DNA of 18,010 bases from Methylomonas sp. (GCA_026989715.1 JALSIU010000184.1:1-18010); one strand, 5' to 3'. Positions 1-8,235 are shown, numbered from the stretch's first letter. Translations and numbers: made by a program. The notes: a model not told the origin generated them from the sequence alone.

Positions 1-2958
1 CCCAAAGGGAAAATTACCTATATTGCCAATGATGAAGTGGCTGAAATTGTGAGATCGGCGGAGGGAGTACAGCATAATATGCAGTTAACCATTGCGCATA
101 CTGAGTTAATTGCTAAAGGGGATTATTCACAAGACCTTGCTGTGCATTCTATTGATGACCAGTTAGGGTTTGCCATTAATGAAATGACAGATGCATTACG
201 CAGTTCAAAAAGTGCAACAGAGTTAGTTATCGAGAGGGCATTTAAAATTGCGGATGGTGATTTTTCTGAGGCATCACTACCTTTAGCACTTAGGAAAACC
301 AGCTTAGGGGAAGCGCTTGAAAAAATGACTTCTTCATTACGGCTTGCAACCGAAGAAACCAATATTCAAAATTGGTTTCAAAAAGGACAGGCAAAGTTGA
401 GTGACTGCATTCAAGGTGATTTGAAAGTGGGGCGTATTGCCGAAAATGCTCTTTGTTTTATTTGTGAATATATTGAGGCACAAATAGGGGCTGTTTATAT
501 TTTAGATCAAACAAATACCTTGCATTTAAATGCTAGTTATGCATTTGAACGTCGTAAACGTGTAGCTAATACCTTTAAACTTGGAGAGGGGGTTGTAGGT
601 CAGGTGGCTTTAGAAAAGAAATTGCTTGTTTTTACACACCTGCCTGATGATTATATTCAAGTTAGTTCAGGGTTGGGGGAGAGCCCTCCTAAAAATATTG
701 TTGTTTTTCCTTTAATGAATATGGATAAAGTGGTTGCGGTGATGGAAATTGGTTCATTTACCGATTTTACGGCTATTCAACTAAATTATTTACGGGCTAT
801 TTCATCTTCTATTGCGATTAGTTTGTTTACGGCTGGAAATAGAACGCAGACACAAGCCCTTTTGCAGCAAACACAACAACAAGCGAGTGAATTGGAACGG
901 CAGCAAATTGCTTTGCAACGAAGTAATGATGAAATTGCGAGTCGTGCATTGGATATGGAGAAGCAAAAACAAGAAATTGAAGAGAAAAATGCTTCTTTGC
1001 AAGCGACTCAAAAACAGATAGAAGAAAAGGCGCAGGAATTGGAACAAGCTAGTCGTTATAAATCGGAGTTTTTAGCGACTATGAGTCATGAAATTAGAAC
1101 ACCTATGAATGGTGTATTGGGAATGACGGAGCTATTGTTATTAACGCCTTTAGATGAGCAGCAACAAAATTATGCCAAGACTATTTATCGCTCAGGTGAG
1201 TCTTTACTCAATATATTGAATGATATCCTTGATTTATCCAAAATTGAAGCGGGAAAAGTCACACTGGAAGCACTTGACTTGAATATTGAAGAGATTCTTT
1301 TTGAAACATTAGAGGCTTTTGCGCCTTTAGCGCATCAAAAAGGACTGGAGATGTTGGCTAATTTTGTACCGCCAACACAGCCATTTTGCTTAATTGGTGA
1401 CCCTATCCGGTTACGACAAATTTTTGTTAATTTAATTGGTAATGCGGTTAAATTTACTGAACAGGGGCATATTGAAGTCAAAATAGTGTGTGTACATGAA
1501 AATACTCATTCTGTGGATTTGCGTATAGAGGTTAATGATACAGGGATTGGTATTGATGAAGGCGTTATGAAAGACTTGTTTCAGCCTTTTGTACAGGCAG
1601 ATGGCACGACAACTCGTAAATATGGTGGTAGCGGTTTAGGTTTATCTATTGTGCAGCGTCTTGTTGATTTAATGCATGGAAAAATAGGTATTGAAAGCAC
1701 CTTGGGCAAGGGAGCCGGTTTTAAGGTTGAATTAACATTGGCTAAGCAACCGGATCAGACAAGTTGTGCTTATACCCTAGAAAAAGGCTGTTTTATAGCT
1801 GGTAAGCATGTTTTAGTGGTTGATGATAATGCTATTAATAGGCAAATTATTACCGCACAATTAGACAAAGAAGGCGTGATAGTTGATACAGTGAGTAGTG
1901 CTAAAGGTGCACTATCGGCACTGGAAAAATTTCAGCAGTCAGGGGCGGCCATTGATTTGCTTATACTGGATTATATGATGCCGGAAATGGATGGTTTAGA
2001 GCTGGCTCGCGTTATGGCTGAGCATCCTCGTTTTAAAAATATCCCTATTATTATGTTGTCTTCTTGGTATGAGGGGACTGAAATACAGCAAGCTGAATTA
2101 TCTAATATCGTGCAGGTTTTGTCTAAACCTGTTAAACAGTCTGTTTTGTTTGGATTGTGTCAGCGTATTTTTTCACACTCGCTGCCTTTAAAACAGCGTG
2201 CCAACATCACCGAGCAGACAGTAAAGCCGTGTTTACAAGGGGTTAAAATTTTAGTTGCTGAAGATTTTGATATAAACCAAGCTGTTATTGTCAATATGTT
2301 ACAGCAGCAAGGTGCTAAGGTTGAGTGTGTTGAAAATGGCCTGTTGGTTTTAGAGGCACTGGATAAGCAAGGCTATGATATTATTTTAATGGATTGTCAT
2401 ATGCCATTAATGGATGGTTTTGAAACAACAAGGAAAGTTAGGCAGCGACCAGGGGAGGATGCACAGATTCCCATTATTGCGGTAACGGCTGATGCGATGA
2501 AGGAAGACCAGCAAAAATGTCTGGATAGCGGTATGAATGGCTATATTGCAAAACCCTTTAAAAGTGAAGATTTAAGCAAAGCCATTTTACCTTGGATAGG
2601 CCAAAAAAATTTAAAACCAGGCACCTTAGAACGCGTTGTTATTAATCAAAAACATTTTAAGGCTCAACAAAAGTCTGTCGGAGATGCTTTTGCCAGCATT
2701 ATAGTGGATTATATTAAAGCACTGTCTGCAGCGGTCAATACTATCAAGCAAGCTGTTCGTAATGAAGACCTACAACAGTTAAGTACCGTTGCCCATCAAA
2801 TAAAAGGCGCGTCCGGAACGATTGGTGCAGAGGCATTATTTGATATTTTGGGTGTGCTTGAAAAGCAAGCAAAAGCAGGGCAATTAATAGATGATGCGTT
2901 AATGCAAGAGCTGGATAATATCGTTGCGTTAACGATTAAAGCCTTATCCGGCACTTAA
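1..2958 (+). CDS. Hybrid sensor histidine kinase with two receivers and HPt (5' partial)
   Basis: The frame is open from the first base of the window, so the N-terminal sensor/membrane part lies outside; 985 codons are visible. Counting from base 1, the domains in order are two HAMP-like segments (about 30-66 and 76-113, each with an 'I-A-x-G-D' motif), a GAF domain (about 133-278), a Gln/Glu-rich coiled coil (280-350), HisKA with H363 in ATMSHEIRTPMNG, HATPase_c with N-box (NLIGNAVKFT), G1 (NDTGIGI) and G2 (YGGSGLGLSI), receiver 1 with D657 (LDYMMPEMDG), receiver 2 with D798 (MDCHMPLMDG), and a C-terminal HPt with H932 (AHQIKGASG). All phosphotransfer residues are present, so a full BarA/ArcB-type His-Asp-His relay is expected. 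The GAF domain could sense a small ligand, which cannot be identified from sequence. The c-di-GMP response regulator begins 32 nt downstream and is the natural output partner (inference). A GTG at 37 is internal, not the start. Confidence 0.93.
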   Translation, partial: PKGKITYIANDEVAEIVRSAEGVQHNMQLTIAHTELIAKGDYSQDLAVHSIDDQLGFAINEMTDALRSSKSATELVIERAFKIADGDFSEASLPLALRKTSLGEALEKMTSSLRLATEETNIQNWFQKGQAKLSDCIQGDLKVGRIAENALCFICEYIEAQIGAVYILDQTNTLHLNASYAFERRKRVANTFKLGEGVVGQVALEKKLLVFTHLPDDYIQVSSGLGESPPKNIVVFPLMNMDKVVAVMEIGSFTDFTAIQLNYLRAISSSIAISLFTAGNRTQTQALLQQTQQQASELERQQIALQRSNDEIASRALDMEKQKQEIEEKNASLQATQKQIEEKAQELEQASRYKSEFLATMSHEIRTPMNGVLGMTELLLLTPLDEQQQNYAKTIYRSGESLLNILNDILDLSKIEAGKVTLEALDLNIEEILFETLEAFAPLAHQKGLEMLANFVPPTQPFCLIGDPIRLRQIFVNLIGNAVKFTEQGHIEVKIVCVHENTHSVDLRIEVNDTGIGIDEGVMKDLFQPFVQADGTTTRKYGGSGLGLSIVQRLVDLMHGKIGIESTLGKGAGFKVELTLAKQPDQTSCAYTLEKGCFIAGKHVLVVDDNAINRQIITAQLDKEGVIVDTVSSAKGALSALEKFQQSGAAIDLLILDYMMPEMDGLELARVMAEHPRFKNIPIIMLSSWYEGTEIQQAELSNIVQVLSKPVKQSVLFGLCQRIFSHSLPLKQRANITEQTVKPCLQGVKILVAEDFDINQAVIVNMLQQQGAKVECVENGLLVLEALDKQGYDIILMDCHMPLMDGFETTRKVRQRPGEDAQIPIIAVTADAMKEDQQKCLDSGMNGYIAKPFKSEDLSKAILPWIGQKNLKPGTLERVVINQKHFKAQQKSVGDAFASIIVDYIKALSAAVNTIKQAVRNEDLQQLSTVAHQIKGASGTIGAEALFDILGVLEKQAKAGQLIDDALMQELDNIVALTIKALSGT

Positions 2959-2990
2959 ATATAGGTAAATAAATAGAATAATCACTGAGT

Positions 2991-5441
2991 ATGAATGCAC
3001 AAAAACAACTTATTTTGGTTGCCGAAGATGATGATATTACCCGTTCTATAACGGTTAAGGCATTAGAAAAGATGGGATTTACGGTGATTACAGCTAATAA
3101 TGGGGTGCAGGCTGTTGAGCAATGCTTCAAAGAAGTACCGAAAATTATTTTAATGGATGCGTCCATGCCGGAACTTGATGGCTTTGCAGCATGCCGACAA
3201 ATAAAACAGTCTAACAATAAAACTATCAGCAATATACCTGTTATTGTGGTGACTGCTTTAGATGATAGTGATGCCGTTGATAAAGCTTTTAAAGTAGGTG
3301 CAGAAGATTATATTCCTAAACCTGTTAATTGGCATATTTTAGAGCATCGTCTCAGTGTGTTAATGAAAAAAATGGAAGCAGAAAATGCATTAAGGGAAAG
3401 TGAGCAACGTTTTTATGCAATTGCAGAGTCAGCAAATGATGCCATTATTTCTATTAATGCCTTAGGGTTAGTGACTTTTTGGAACTCGGCTGCCAGTCAG
3501 GTATTTGGGTATTCCAGAGAGGAAATACTGAATAAACCTTTAGATAGACTAATTCCTAAAGATTGTTTAGCAAAACATAAGCGCGGTTTTGCATTAGCTA
3601 ACCAGTCAGATGTAAAGAGTATTAGTAATGTTTCGCGTCAGTTAAAAGGGCTTAAAAAAGATGGCCTGATATTTCCTTTGGAGCTAACACTTTCTGCTTG
3701 GACACTCAATAAGCAACGGTATTATTCATGTATTTTAAGAGATATTTCTGAGCGATTAAAAAAGCAGGAGGAATTAAAAAAGTTATCGACAGCGGTGCAG
3801 CAAAGTCCTAATTTAGTGATTGTCACTGATCTTAACGGGGTTGTTGATTATGTTAACTCCCAGATTAAATATATGACGGGGTTTAGTGATACCGAAATTG
3901 TGGGTAAAAATATTAATATTTTGCGTTCAGGGAAAACGGATTCAGCAATTTATAAAGGTCTTTGGCAAACTATAAAGTCAGGGGGTACATGGTCAGGGGT
4001 ATTACAAAATAAAAAGAAAAATGGTGATTTATATTGGGTTAAAGAGACCATTTCGCCTATTTTTTCTGATATAGGTTCAATCTCTCATTTTATTGCTACT
4101 CAGGAAGATATTACCGAGGCAAAAGCATTATCTGAAGAAATCTCATTTAGAGCCAGTCATGACTCCTTGACCGGTTTAATGAATCGCCATGAATTTGAAT
4201 TGCATTTAACCTCACTACTGCAAGAATCTGATGTTGCAGATAGGCATGCACTATGCTTTATTGATTTAGACCGCTTTAAAATTGTAAATGATACCGCTGG
4301 GCATTTAGCAGGTGATGAATTGTTGCGTCAATTAAGTAAACTTATGCAGCGGGCAGGGCGTAAACAAGATATTCTTGCACGTTTAGGTGGGGATGAATTC
4401 GCTTTAATTCTTGCGTATTGTGAATTAGAGCAGGCAACTATGATTGCTAATAAATTACAGCAGATTATTAATGATTATCAATTAGTATGGGGTGAGTATA
4501 CTTTTAAAGTAGGTGTGAGTATTGGCTTGGTTAGTATTAAAAATGGTGATGATGCACTGGATGTTTTGAAATTTGCCGATACGGCATGTTATGCTGCAAA
4601 AAATACAGGGCGCAATAAAGTCTATGTTTTTAGTCAGGATGATGCGTATCTTAACCAACAGTCAGGTGAAGTACTGTGGGTCTCTAAAATTGAAATGGCA
4701 CTGGAGAATAATCAATTTCGTCTTTATGCTCAATCTATCGTCCCTTTAAATGAGAGTTCCCACCCATCAAAAGTAAAGTGTGAGATTTTATTAAGATTAA
4801 TTGATCAAGATGGTTTGATTGTATCGCCTGGTGTATTTTTTCCGGCAGCAGAGCGTTTTAATCTTGTCACCCATATTGATCGTTGGGTGATTGAGAAGAC
4901 GCTAACTTGGTTTTCTGAGCATATAGAGCAATTACATGCTGTAGATTGTTTTAGCATTAATCTTTCTGGGCAAAGTGTGGCAGATGCAGGTATTTTACAA
5001 TTTATTAATCGTTTGATAACGGATCTGGATTTTCCGACAGATAAGTTGGTTTTTGAAATAACAGAAACTGCCGTCATTAATAATCTCTCGCAAGCTCAGT
5101 TATTAATGCGTGATTTACAGAAAAAAGGAATAAAGTTTGCACTCGATGATTTTGGTAGTGGCTTATCTTCATTTGCCTATTTAAAAAACTTACCTGTTGA
5201 GTATCTTAAAATAGATGGCTTGTTTGTGAAAGGTATTGTTGATGATCCGATTGATAGGGCAATGGTGAAGTCAATTCATGACATTGGTAACATTATGGGG
5301 AAAGAAACGATTGCAGAATTTGTTGAAAATGCAGAGATTGCGGAGGTTTTACAGTATATTGGCATAGATTATGCCCAAGGTTATCATTATAGTAAGCCCT
5401 CTCCTTTAGAGACATTACTGCTCGGTTTAAATGCAGTTTAA
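2991..5441 (+). CDS. Response regulator with PAS-PAS-GGDEF-EAL (c-di-GMP turnover)
   Basis: This 816-residue cytoplasmic protein reads REC (about 6-121; acidic EDDD cluster 12-15, phospho-acceptor D56 in LMDASMP, Lys in IPKPV), PAS (about 135-255), PAS/PAC (about 262-383, ending in QEDITE), GGDEF (about 390-550) and EAL (about 562-816). The diguanylate cyclase signature is intact (GGDEF at 466-470), with an RxxD inhibitory I-site at 457-460, five residues upstream. The phosphodiesterase also looks intact: E598 in EILLR, NLSGQS, ITETA, DDFGSG and YLKIDG. It may therefore both make and break c-di-GMP, with the balance set by phosphorylation and the PAS domains (inference). It lies 32 nt after the hybrid kinase on the same strand and no terminator is seen between them, so the two are probably co-transcribed. 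No good Shine-Dalgarno is visible before the ATG; translation may be coupled to the kinase gene. Confidence 0.93.
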   Translation: MNAQKQLILVAEDDDITRSITVKALEKMGFTVITANNGVQAVEQCFKEVPKIILMDASMPELDGFAACRQIKQSNNKTISNIPVIVVTALDDSDAVDKAFKVGAEDYIPKPVNWHILEHRLSVLMKKMEAENALRESEQRFYAIAESANDAIISINALGLVTFWNSAASQVFGYSREEILNKPLDRLIPKDCLAKHKRGFALANQSDVKSISNVSRQLKGLKKDGLIFPLELTLSAWTLNKQRYYSCILRDISERLKKQEELKKLSTAVQQSPNLVIVTDLNGVVDYVNSQIKYMTGFSDTEIVGKNINILRSGKTDSAIYKGLWQTIKSGGTWSGVLQNKKKNGDLYWVKETISPIFSDIGSISHFIATQEDITEAKALSEEISFRASHDSLTGLMNRHEFELHLTSLLQESDVADRHALCFIDLDRFKIVNDTAGHLAGDELLRQLSKLMQRAGRKQDILARLGGDEFALILAYCELEQATMIANKLQQIINDYQLVWGEYTFKVGVSIGLVSIKNGDDALDVLKFADTACYAAKNTGRNKVYVFSQDDAYLNQQSGEVLWVSKIEMALENNQFRLYAQSIVPLNESSHPSKVKCEILLRLIDQDGLIVSPGVFFPAAERFNLVTHIDRWVIEKTLTWFSEHIEQLHAVDCFSINLSGQSVADAGILQFINRLITDLDFPTDKLVFEITETAVINNLSQAQLLMRDLQKKGIKFALDDFGSGLSSFAYLKNLPVEYLKIDGLFVKGIVDDPIDRAMVKSIHDIGNIMGKETIAEFVENAEIAEVLQYIGIDYAQGYHYSKPSPLETLLLGLNAV

Positions 5442-5442
5442 A

Positions 5443-5480
5443 TAAAAGCTGTCAGGCAACAATGATGGCGTTGCCTGACA
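5443..5480 (-). terminator. Intrinsic terminator between convergent genes
   Basis: A perfect stem (TGTCAGGCAAC 5450-5460 with GTTGCCTGACA 5470-5480, loop 9 nt) is followed on the minus strand by AGCTTTTATT. This fits a Rho-independent terminator for the minus-strand lipoprotein operon. On the plus strand only AAAATAG follows the stem, so it would be a weaker stop for the c-di-GMP gene. A second AT-rich stem (5493-5501 with 5507-5515) overlaps the stop codon of the OmpA-like gene. Confidence 0.7.
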
Positions 5481-5500
5481 AAATAGTTAGAGCTTAACTT

Positions 5501-6250
5501 TTAATTAAAGTTAAGTTCGATACGACGGTTTTTCTGACGGCCTGCGGCAGTTGTATTAGGTGCGATAGGCTGGCTTTGGCCATAGCCGATTGCGGTAATG
5601 CGGTCAGCGGCAATGCCTTTGCTAATGAGCACATTACGAATAAAATCAGCACGCTCTTGTGATAATTTTTTATTCAGTTTTGAGCTACCTGAGCTGTCTG
5701 TATGGCCTTCAATAACCACTGTTTTTGTTGGATACTTGCTCATATAATTTGCAAGAGCATCAATGCCTTTTGTTGCGCCGGGAACTAAGTCAGCTGTTCC
5801 TGTGACAAATTCAATACGTTTAAATTCGGCTAAAATAGCGCGTTCGGTTTCGCGAGCTTGTAAAGCTAATAGTTGACGCTGCGCTTGTTCTTTTTTGGCA
5901 ATATTTGCCGCGGCAATCAACTCATTTTTCTTTATGAGCAAATCTTTACTATTTTGGTTCGCTTGTTGTGCTTTTGCAGATTGAATAGCCGTTTCGATCT
6001 GAGCATTTGCAATATAAGCTAATGAGCTCATGTCTTCTAGTGATTCTGCAGCAGCGGCCGTACTTAAGGTTGTATTGGCCTTATTCAATTCAGCTGAAGC
6101 ATATTTTTGTACAATAGGGGTTCTGGCTGCCATTTTATAGGCTTTTTCAGCATCTGCTAATGCTTTTGGCTTTTCCATACTGGCACAGCCTGTCATCAAT
6201 GCTGTGATGATAGCAGGAATAATCAGTTTTTTTACGGTTAATGTTTTCAT
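5501..6250 (-). CDS. OmpA-family lipoprotein with N-terminal DUF4398
   Basis: This is a 249-residue outer-membrane lipoprotein. I chose the ATG at 6250 because it gives a normal lipoprotein signal (MKTLTVKK, a hydrophobic stretch, then lipobox LMTGC with Cys at about 22). The frame extends to a TTG at 6262, but that would add four residues ahead of the signal. After the Cys comes a DUF4398 helical segment rich in Ala/Lys/Glu (about 30-140), then an OmpA C-terminal domain (about 145-249) with IEFVTGTADLVP, EGHTDSSGS, SQERADFIRNVL, GYGQSQP and NRRIELNFN. These are the features of a peptidoglycan (diaminopimelate)-binding fold. The likely role is tethering the outer membrane to the cell wall. 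It lies 38 nt downstream of a second DUF4398 lipoprotein and is probably co-transcribed with it. The DUF4398 part has no known function. Confidence 0.88.
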   Translation of the reverse strand: MKTLTVKKLIIPAIITALMTGCASMEKPKALADAEKAYKMAARTPIVQKYASAELNKANTTLSTAAAAESLEDMSSLAYIANAQIETAIQSAKAQQANQNSKDLLIKKNELIAAANIAKKEQAQRQLLALQARETERAILAEFKRIEFVTGTADLVPGATKGIDALANYMSKYPTKTVVIEGHTDSSGSSKLNKKLSQERADFIRNVLISKGIAADRITAIGYGQSQPIAPNTTAAGRQKNRRIELNFN

Positions 6251-6288
6251 AAATAGATCCAAAAATTAGCTAATCGAGTGAGTTGGGT

Positions 6289-6642
6289 TTATTTCAATTG
6301 TGCTTTTAAGCTTTTAATACTTTCTTTGACTTGTTTTTCAGCATTTTGAGCTTTGCCTGCTTCGGCTTTGACCTGTGCAAGACTTGCATCGGCTGTCGCT
6401 TCTTTTGCTAAGCGTAATGCACTTTCGTTATTACCCTCTTGCATTTCTGCTTTCGCTCGGCGTAATTTTGCCTTTGCTTTTTCTAACTCGACGCCGGCAT
6501 ATTGGCTGGCATCAACATTTTGTGCCGATTGAATTGTCGCTTCGGCATACGCAACTTCCGCTTTAGGTGGGGCTATGCCACACGCAGTTAAAACTGAAAC
6601 GGCAATACCTAGGGTAGTGGCTTTAATTAATTTTATTGACAT
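6289..6642 (-). CDS. Small DUF4398 lipoprotein
   Basis: This 117-residue protein starts MSIKLIKATTLG, with a hydrophobic stretch and lipobox VLTAC, so it is expected to be a lipid-anchored envelope protein. The mature part is a highly charged, Ala-rich helix (AEVAYAEATIQSAQ, VELEKAKAKLRRAKAEMQ, ALRLAKEATADASLAQ), typical of DUF4398, probably a helical hairpin or coiled coil. It has no OmpA domain. I chose the ATG at 6642 because a GGAGA Shine-Dalgarno lies about 9 nt upstream; the earlier in-frame ATG at 6657 overlaps that site and would put five polar residues before the signal. It is the first gene of the pair with the OmpA-DUF4398 lipoprotein downstream. The two DUF4398 segments look like paralogues that may bind each other or the same partner (inference). 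Confidence 0.82.
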   Translation of the reverse strand: MSIKLIKATTLGIAVSVLTACGIAPPKAEVAYAEATIQSAQNVDASQYAGVELEKAKAKLRRAKAEMQEGNNESALRLAKEATADASLAQVKAEAGKAQNAEKQVKESIKSLKAQLK

Positions 6643-6699
6643 AAACTGGCTCTCCATCGTAAAGGTAGGGAATTGAAAATTAAACTTGACCAGCTTCTA

Positions 6700-6729
6700 A
6701 TTCTAGCCGAGATTGTTTGAAATTACCAA
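6700..6729 (-). promoter_or_regulatory. Candidate promoter of the DUF4398 lipoprotein operon
   Basis: On the minus strand, TTGGTA (6729-6724) and TAGAAT (6705-6700) are separated by 18 nt. This is a reasonable sigma70-like pair about 60 nt upstream of the start codon. It is sequence resemblance only. Confidence 0.3.
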
Positions 6730-6826
6730 ACATTTCCTGAGCATAAGCAGGCTTTATCTTGTTTCCAGACAAAATCATTGTGTCAGTATTCGGCGTTAAA
6801 CATTTTAAAAGCACCGTTGTATTCAG

Positions 6827-6897
6827 GTATACTGCATACAGTCTTAAGGTACTTGCCATTAAACATCATGAGAGACTAGCATACTAGAGCGTATACT
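6827..6897. promoter_or_regulatory. Clustered GTATAC/GCATAC motifs in divergent intergenic region
   Basis: The 285-nt gap between the divergent DUF4398 and DUF308-like genes holds GTATACTGCATAC (6827-6839) and, 40 nt on, GCATAC (6879-6884) with GTATAC (6891-6896), 6 nt apart. Two copies sit inside small dyads: ACTG-CATA-CAGT (6831-6842) and CTAG-CATA-CTAG (6876-6887). The exact octamer GTATACTG occurs twice, 64 nt apart, and each copy contains a TATACT hexamer that could serve as a -10 box on the plus strand. This may be an operator or a pair of promoters; neither is proven. I saw no convincing gene in this gap. Confidence 0.35.
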
Positions 6898-6927
6898 GAG
6901 TTTTATGAATAGCGGCCATAAAATAAT

Positions 6928-7506
6928 ATGAGAATTCTGACAAAATTAAAGCGTTATGATGGCTTTGACCAAGATTGGAAACATTTGATTATTGTTTCCA
7001 TCAGTATCTTGTTTATCGGTCTGTCTTTAACCATTGCCAGCCTTATTAAGCCGGATATTGTTGTGTCTTCGGCCAGAGGGTTTTCTTGGTTGCCTATTAG
7101 TGGTGTTGTATTACTTGCATTAGGTTTGTTAGGCTGTCTTGATGCGTTATTGGCTAAAACACAGCGTGATATTTTGCAAAACCTACAAGTGGGTGTATTA
7201 GATAGTGTTGTTGGTATTTTTATTATTGTTAGCGTATCAGGATACCCAGATCGTCTTAGTATCCTAATCGGTGCATTCCTTATGGTGCGTGGCATTATCA
7301 GAGTGACATTAACCTATGCAATGCGTTTGCCGAATACTTTTTCTACCGGTTTAGGCGGTTTGCTTTCTATTATATTAGGCCTCTGTGCTTGGCAGGAGTG
7401 GCCGAGTAATGCCGGTTGGTTTTTAGCTGTTTGTTTGAATATGGAAATTACGGCACGAGGTTGGGCAATGACCTCATTTGCTTTATGGGTGCGTAAACAA
7501 ACCTAA
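6928..7506 (+). CDS. HdeD/DUF308-like integral membrane protein
   Basis: This 192-residue protein appears to have about six membrane-spanning segments: after a short charged N-terminus (MRILTKLKRYDGFDQDW) hydrophobic stretches lie at about 22-42, 54-71, 87-105, 109-127, 142-155 and 160-185. The length, the pairing of helices and the small-residue-rich helices (LGGLLSIILGL, IGAFLMVRGIIR) resemble the HdeD/DUF308 family. Some members of that family are linked to acid resistance, but the biochemical role is unknown. The assignment rests on overall pattern rather than a decisive motif. No clear Shine-Dalgarno precedes the ATG. An 8-codon frame (ATG at 6905) ends in a TGA that overlaps this start as ATGA, so coupled translation is possible. 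A long hairpin spans its stop codon. Confidence 0.7.
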   Translation: MRILTKLKRYDGFDQDWKHLIIVSISILFIGLSLTIASLIKPDIVVSSARGFSWLPISGVVLLALGLLGCLDALLAKTQRDILQNLQVGVLDSVVGIFIIVSVSGYPDRLSILIGAFLMVRGIIRVTLTYAMRLPNTFSTGLGGLLSIILGLCAWQEWPSNAGWFLAVCLNMEITARGWAMTSFALWVRKQT

Positions 7507-7529
7507 AGAAAATGAGGTTATTGCCCAAC
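7460..7529 (+). repeat. Long inverted repeat spanning the stop codon of the DUF308-like gene
   Basis: The arm GTTGGGCAATGACCTCATTT (7460-7479), inside the coding region, pairs with AAATGAGGTTATTGCCCAAC (7510-7529) after the stop codon. It makes 20 consecutive pairs with one G.U wobble. After one mismatch (7480/7509) a further 5 pairs form (7481-7485 with 7504-7508), leaving an 18-nt loop. The stop codon TAA (7504-7506) lies in the inner stem. No U-run follows the stem on either strand, so it is not a standard intrinsic terminator. It may protect the mRNA 3' end or be cut by RNase III. Confidence 0.85.
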
Positions 7530-7665
7530 GGTTTAGAGAGTAGGGCGAGTAGCCTGTTATTCTGTGTTCTTTAGAGGGCAGGGCTTGACTATTTTCATTA
7601 TCGATAGTTGCTCAATTTATAGTGACGGCGTAAGATGTTCAGCAGGTTTCTACGGGGGAGAACTT

Positions 7666-8235
7666 ATGAATTTAGTGACAAAAGTATCAAGTGGTATTTT
7701 ATTGGGTTTGGTGTGGGGCAGTGTCGTGATGGCCGCACCTGATATTGAAGCCGGTAAGCAACGCGCAGCGATGTGCTTTAATTGTCATGGTGCCGGGGGC
7801 AATAGTCAAAATCCTAATGTTCCCAGTTTAGCGGGGCAAAAACCTGCTTATCTGGCTAATCAATTGCGTGCTTTTCGTGAGGGAACTCGTACCAATGGTA
7901 TGATGCAAAATATGGCTGGTGGCTTATCAAATGAAGAGATTAATAATATTGCAGCCTTTTTAGCCTCTTTGCCCAGTAAAAGTGCAGGTGGGGAGAGTGC
8001 TTTAGCTAAAAAGGGGCAGTCTAAAGTGACTTTATGTTTTGGTTGTCATGGCAGTGGTGCTAAAGGTATGGGAGTGACACCTAAGCTGGCGGGACAACAC
8101 CCAGCTTATTTGCAAAGGCAATTAGCTGCATTTAAAGACGGTTCACGTAAAAATGGCCCCATGCGCGGTATTGCCAATATGCTGAGTGATGATGATATTA
8201 TAGCTGTTACTGAGTATTTAGGGAGTTTACAATAG
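7666..8235 (+). CDS. Periplasmic diheme cytochrome c (c4/c553 type)
   Basis: This 189-residue protein is an exported electron carrier with two class I cytochrome c domains. It begins with a Sec signal (MNLVTKVSSG, hydrophobic core, VVMAA with cleavage near 24). The haem-attachment sites are CFNCH (37-41) and CFGCH (124-128). Each is followed by a matching domain pattern (PSLAGQKPAYLANQLRAF and PKLAGQHPAYLQRQLAAF), and the probable Met ligands lie around 79-83 (MMQNM) and at 166 (KNGPM). The two halves are clear internal duplicates, as in cytochrome c4, which usually passes electrons from the bc1 complex to terminal oxidases. I chose the ATG at 7666 because GGGGAG lies 5 nt upstream and it starts directly at the signal peptide; the frame is open further upstream, but that stretch has no family resemblance. 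No oxidase or reductase genes are adjacent, so its partner is unknown. Confidence 0.92.
   Translation: MNLVTKVSSGILLGLVWGSVVMAAPDIEAGKQRAAMCFNCHGAGGNSQNPNVPSLAGQKPAYLANQLRAFREGTRTNGMMQNMAGGLSNEEINNIAAFLASLPSKSAGGESALAKKGQSKVTLCFGCHGSGAKGMGVTPKLAGQHPAYLQRQLAAFKDGSRKNGPMRGIANMLSDDDIIAVTEYLGSLQ

Noticed and set aside
7585..7623. TTGACT and TATAGT as a promoter for the cytochrome gene
   Set aside because: The spacing is 27 nt, too long for a sigma70 promoter, and no -10 match lies at the right distance.
7564..7665. N-terminal extension of the cytochrome reading frame
   Set aside because: The ATG at 7666 has a strong GGGGAG ribosome site and begins directly with a signal peptide; the upstream codons show no family resemblance.
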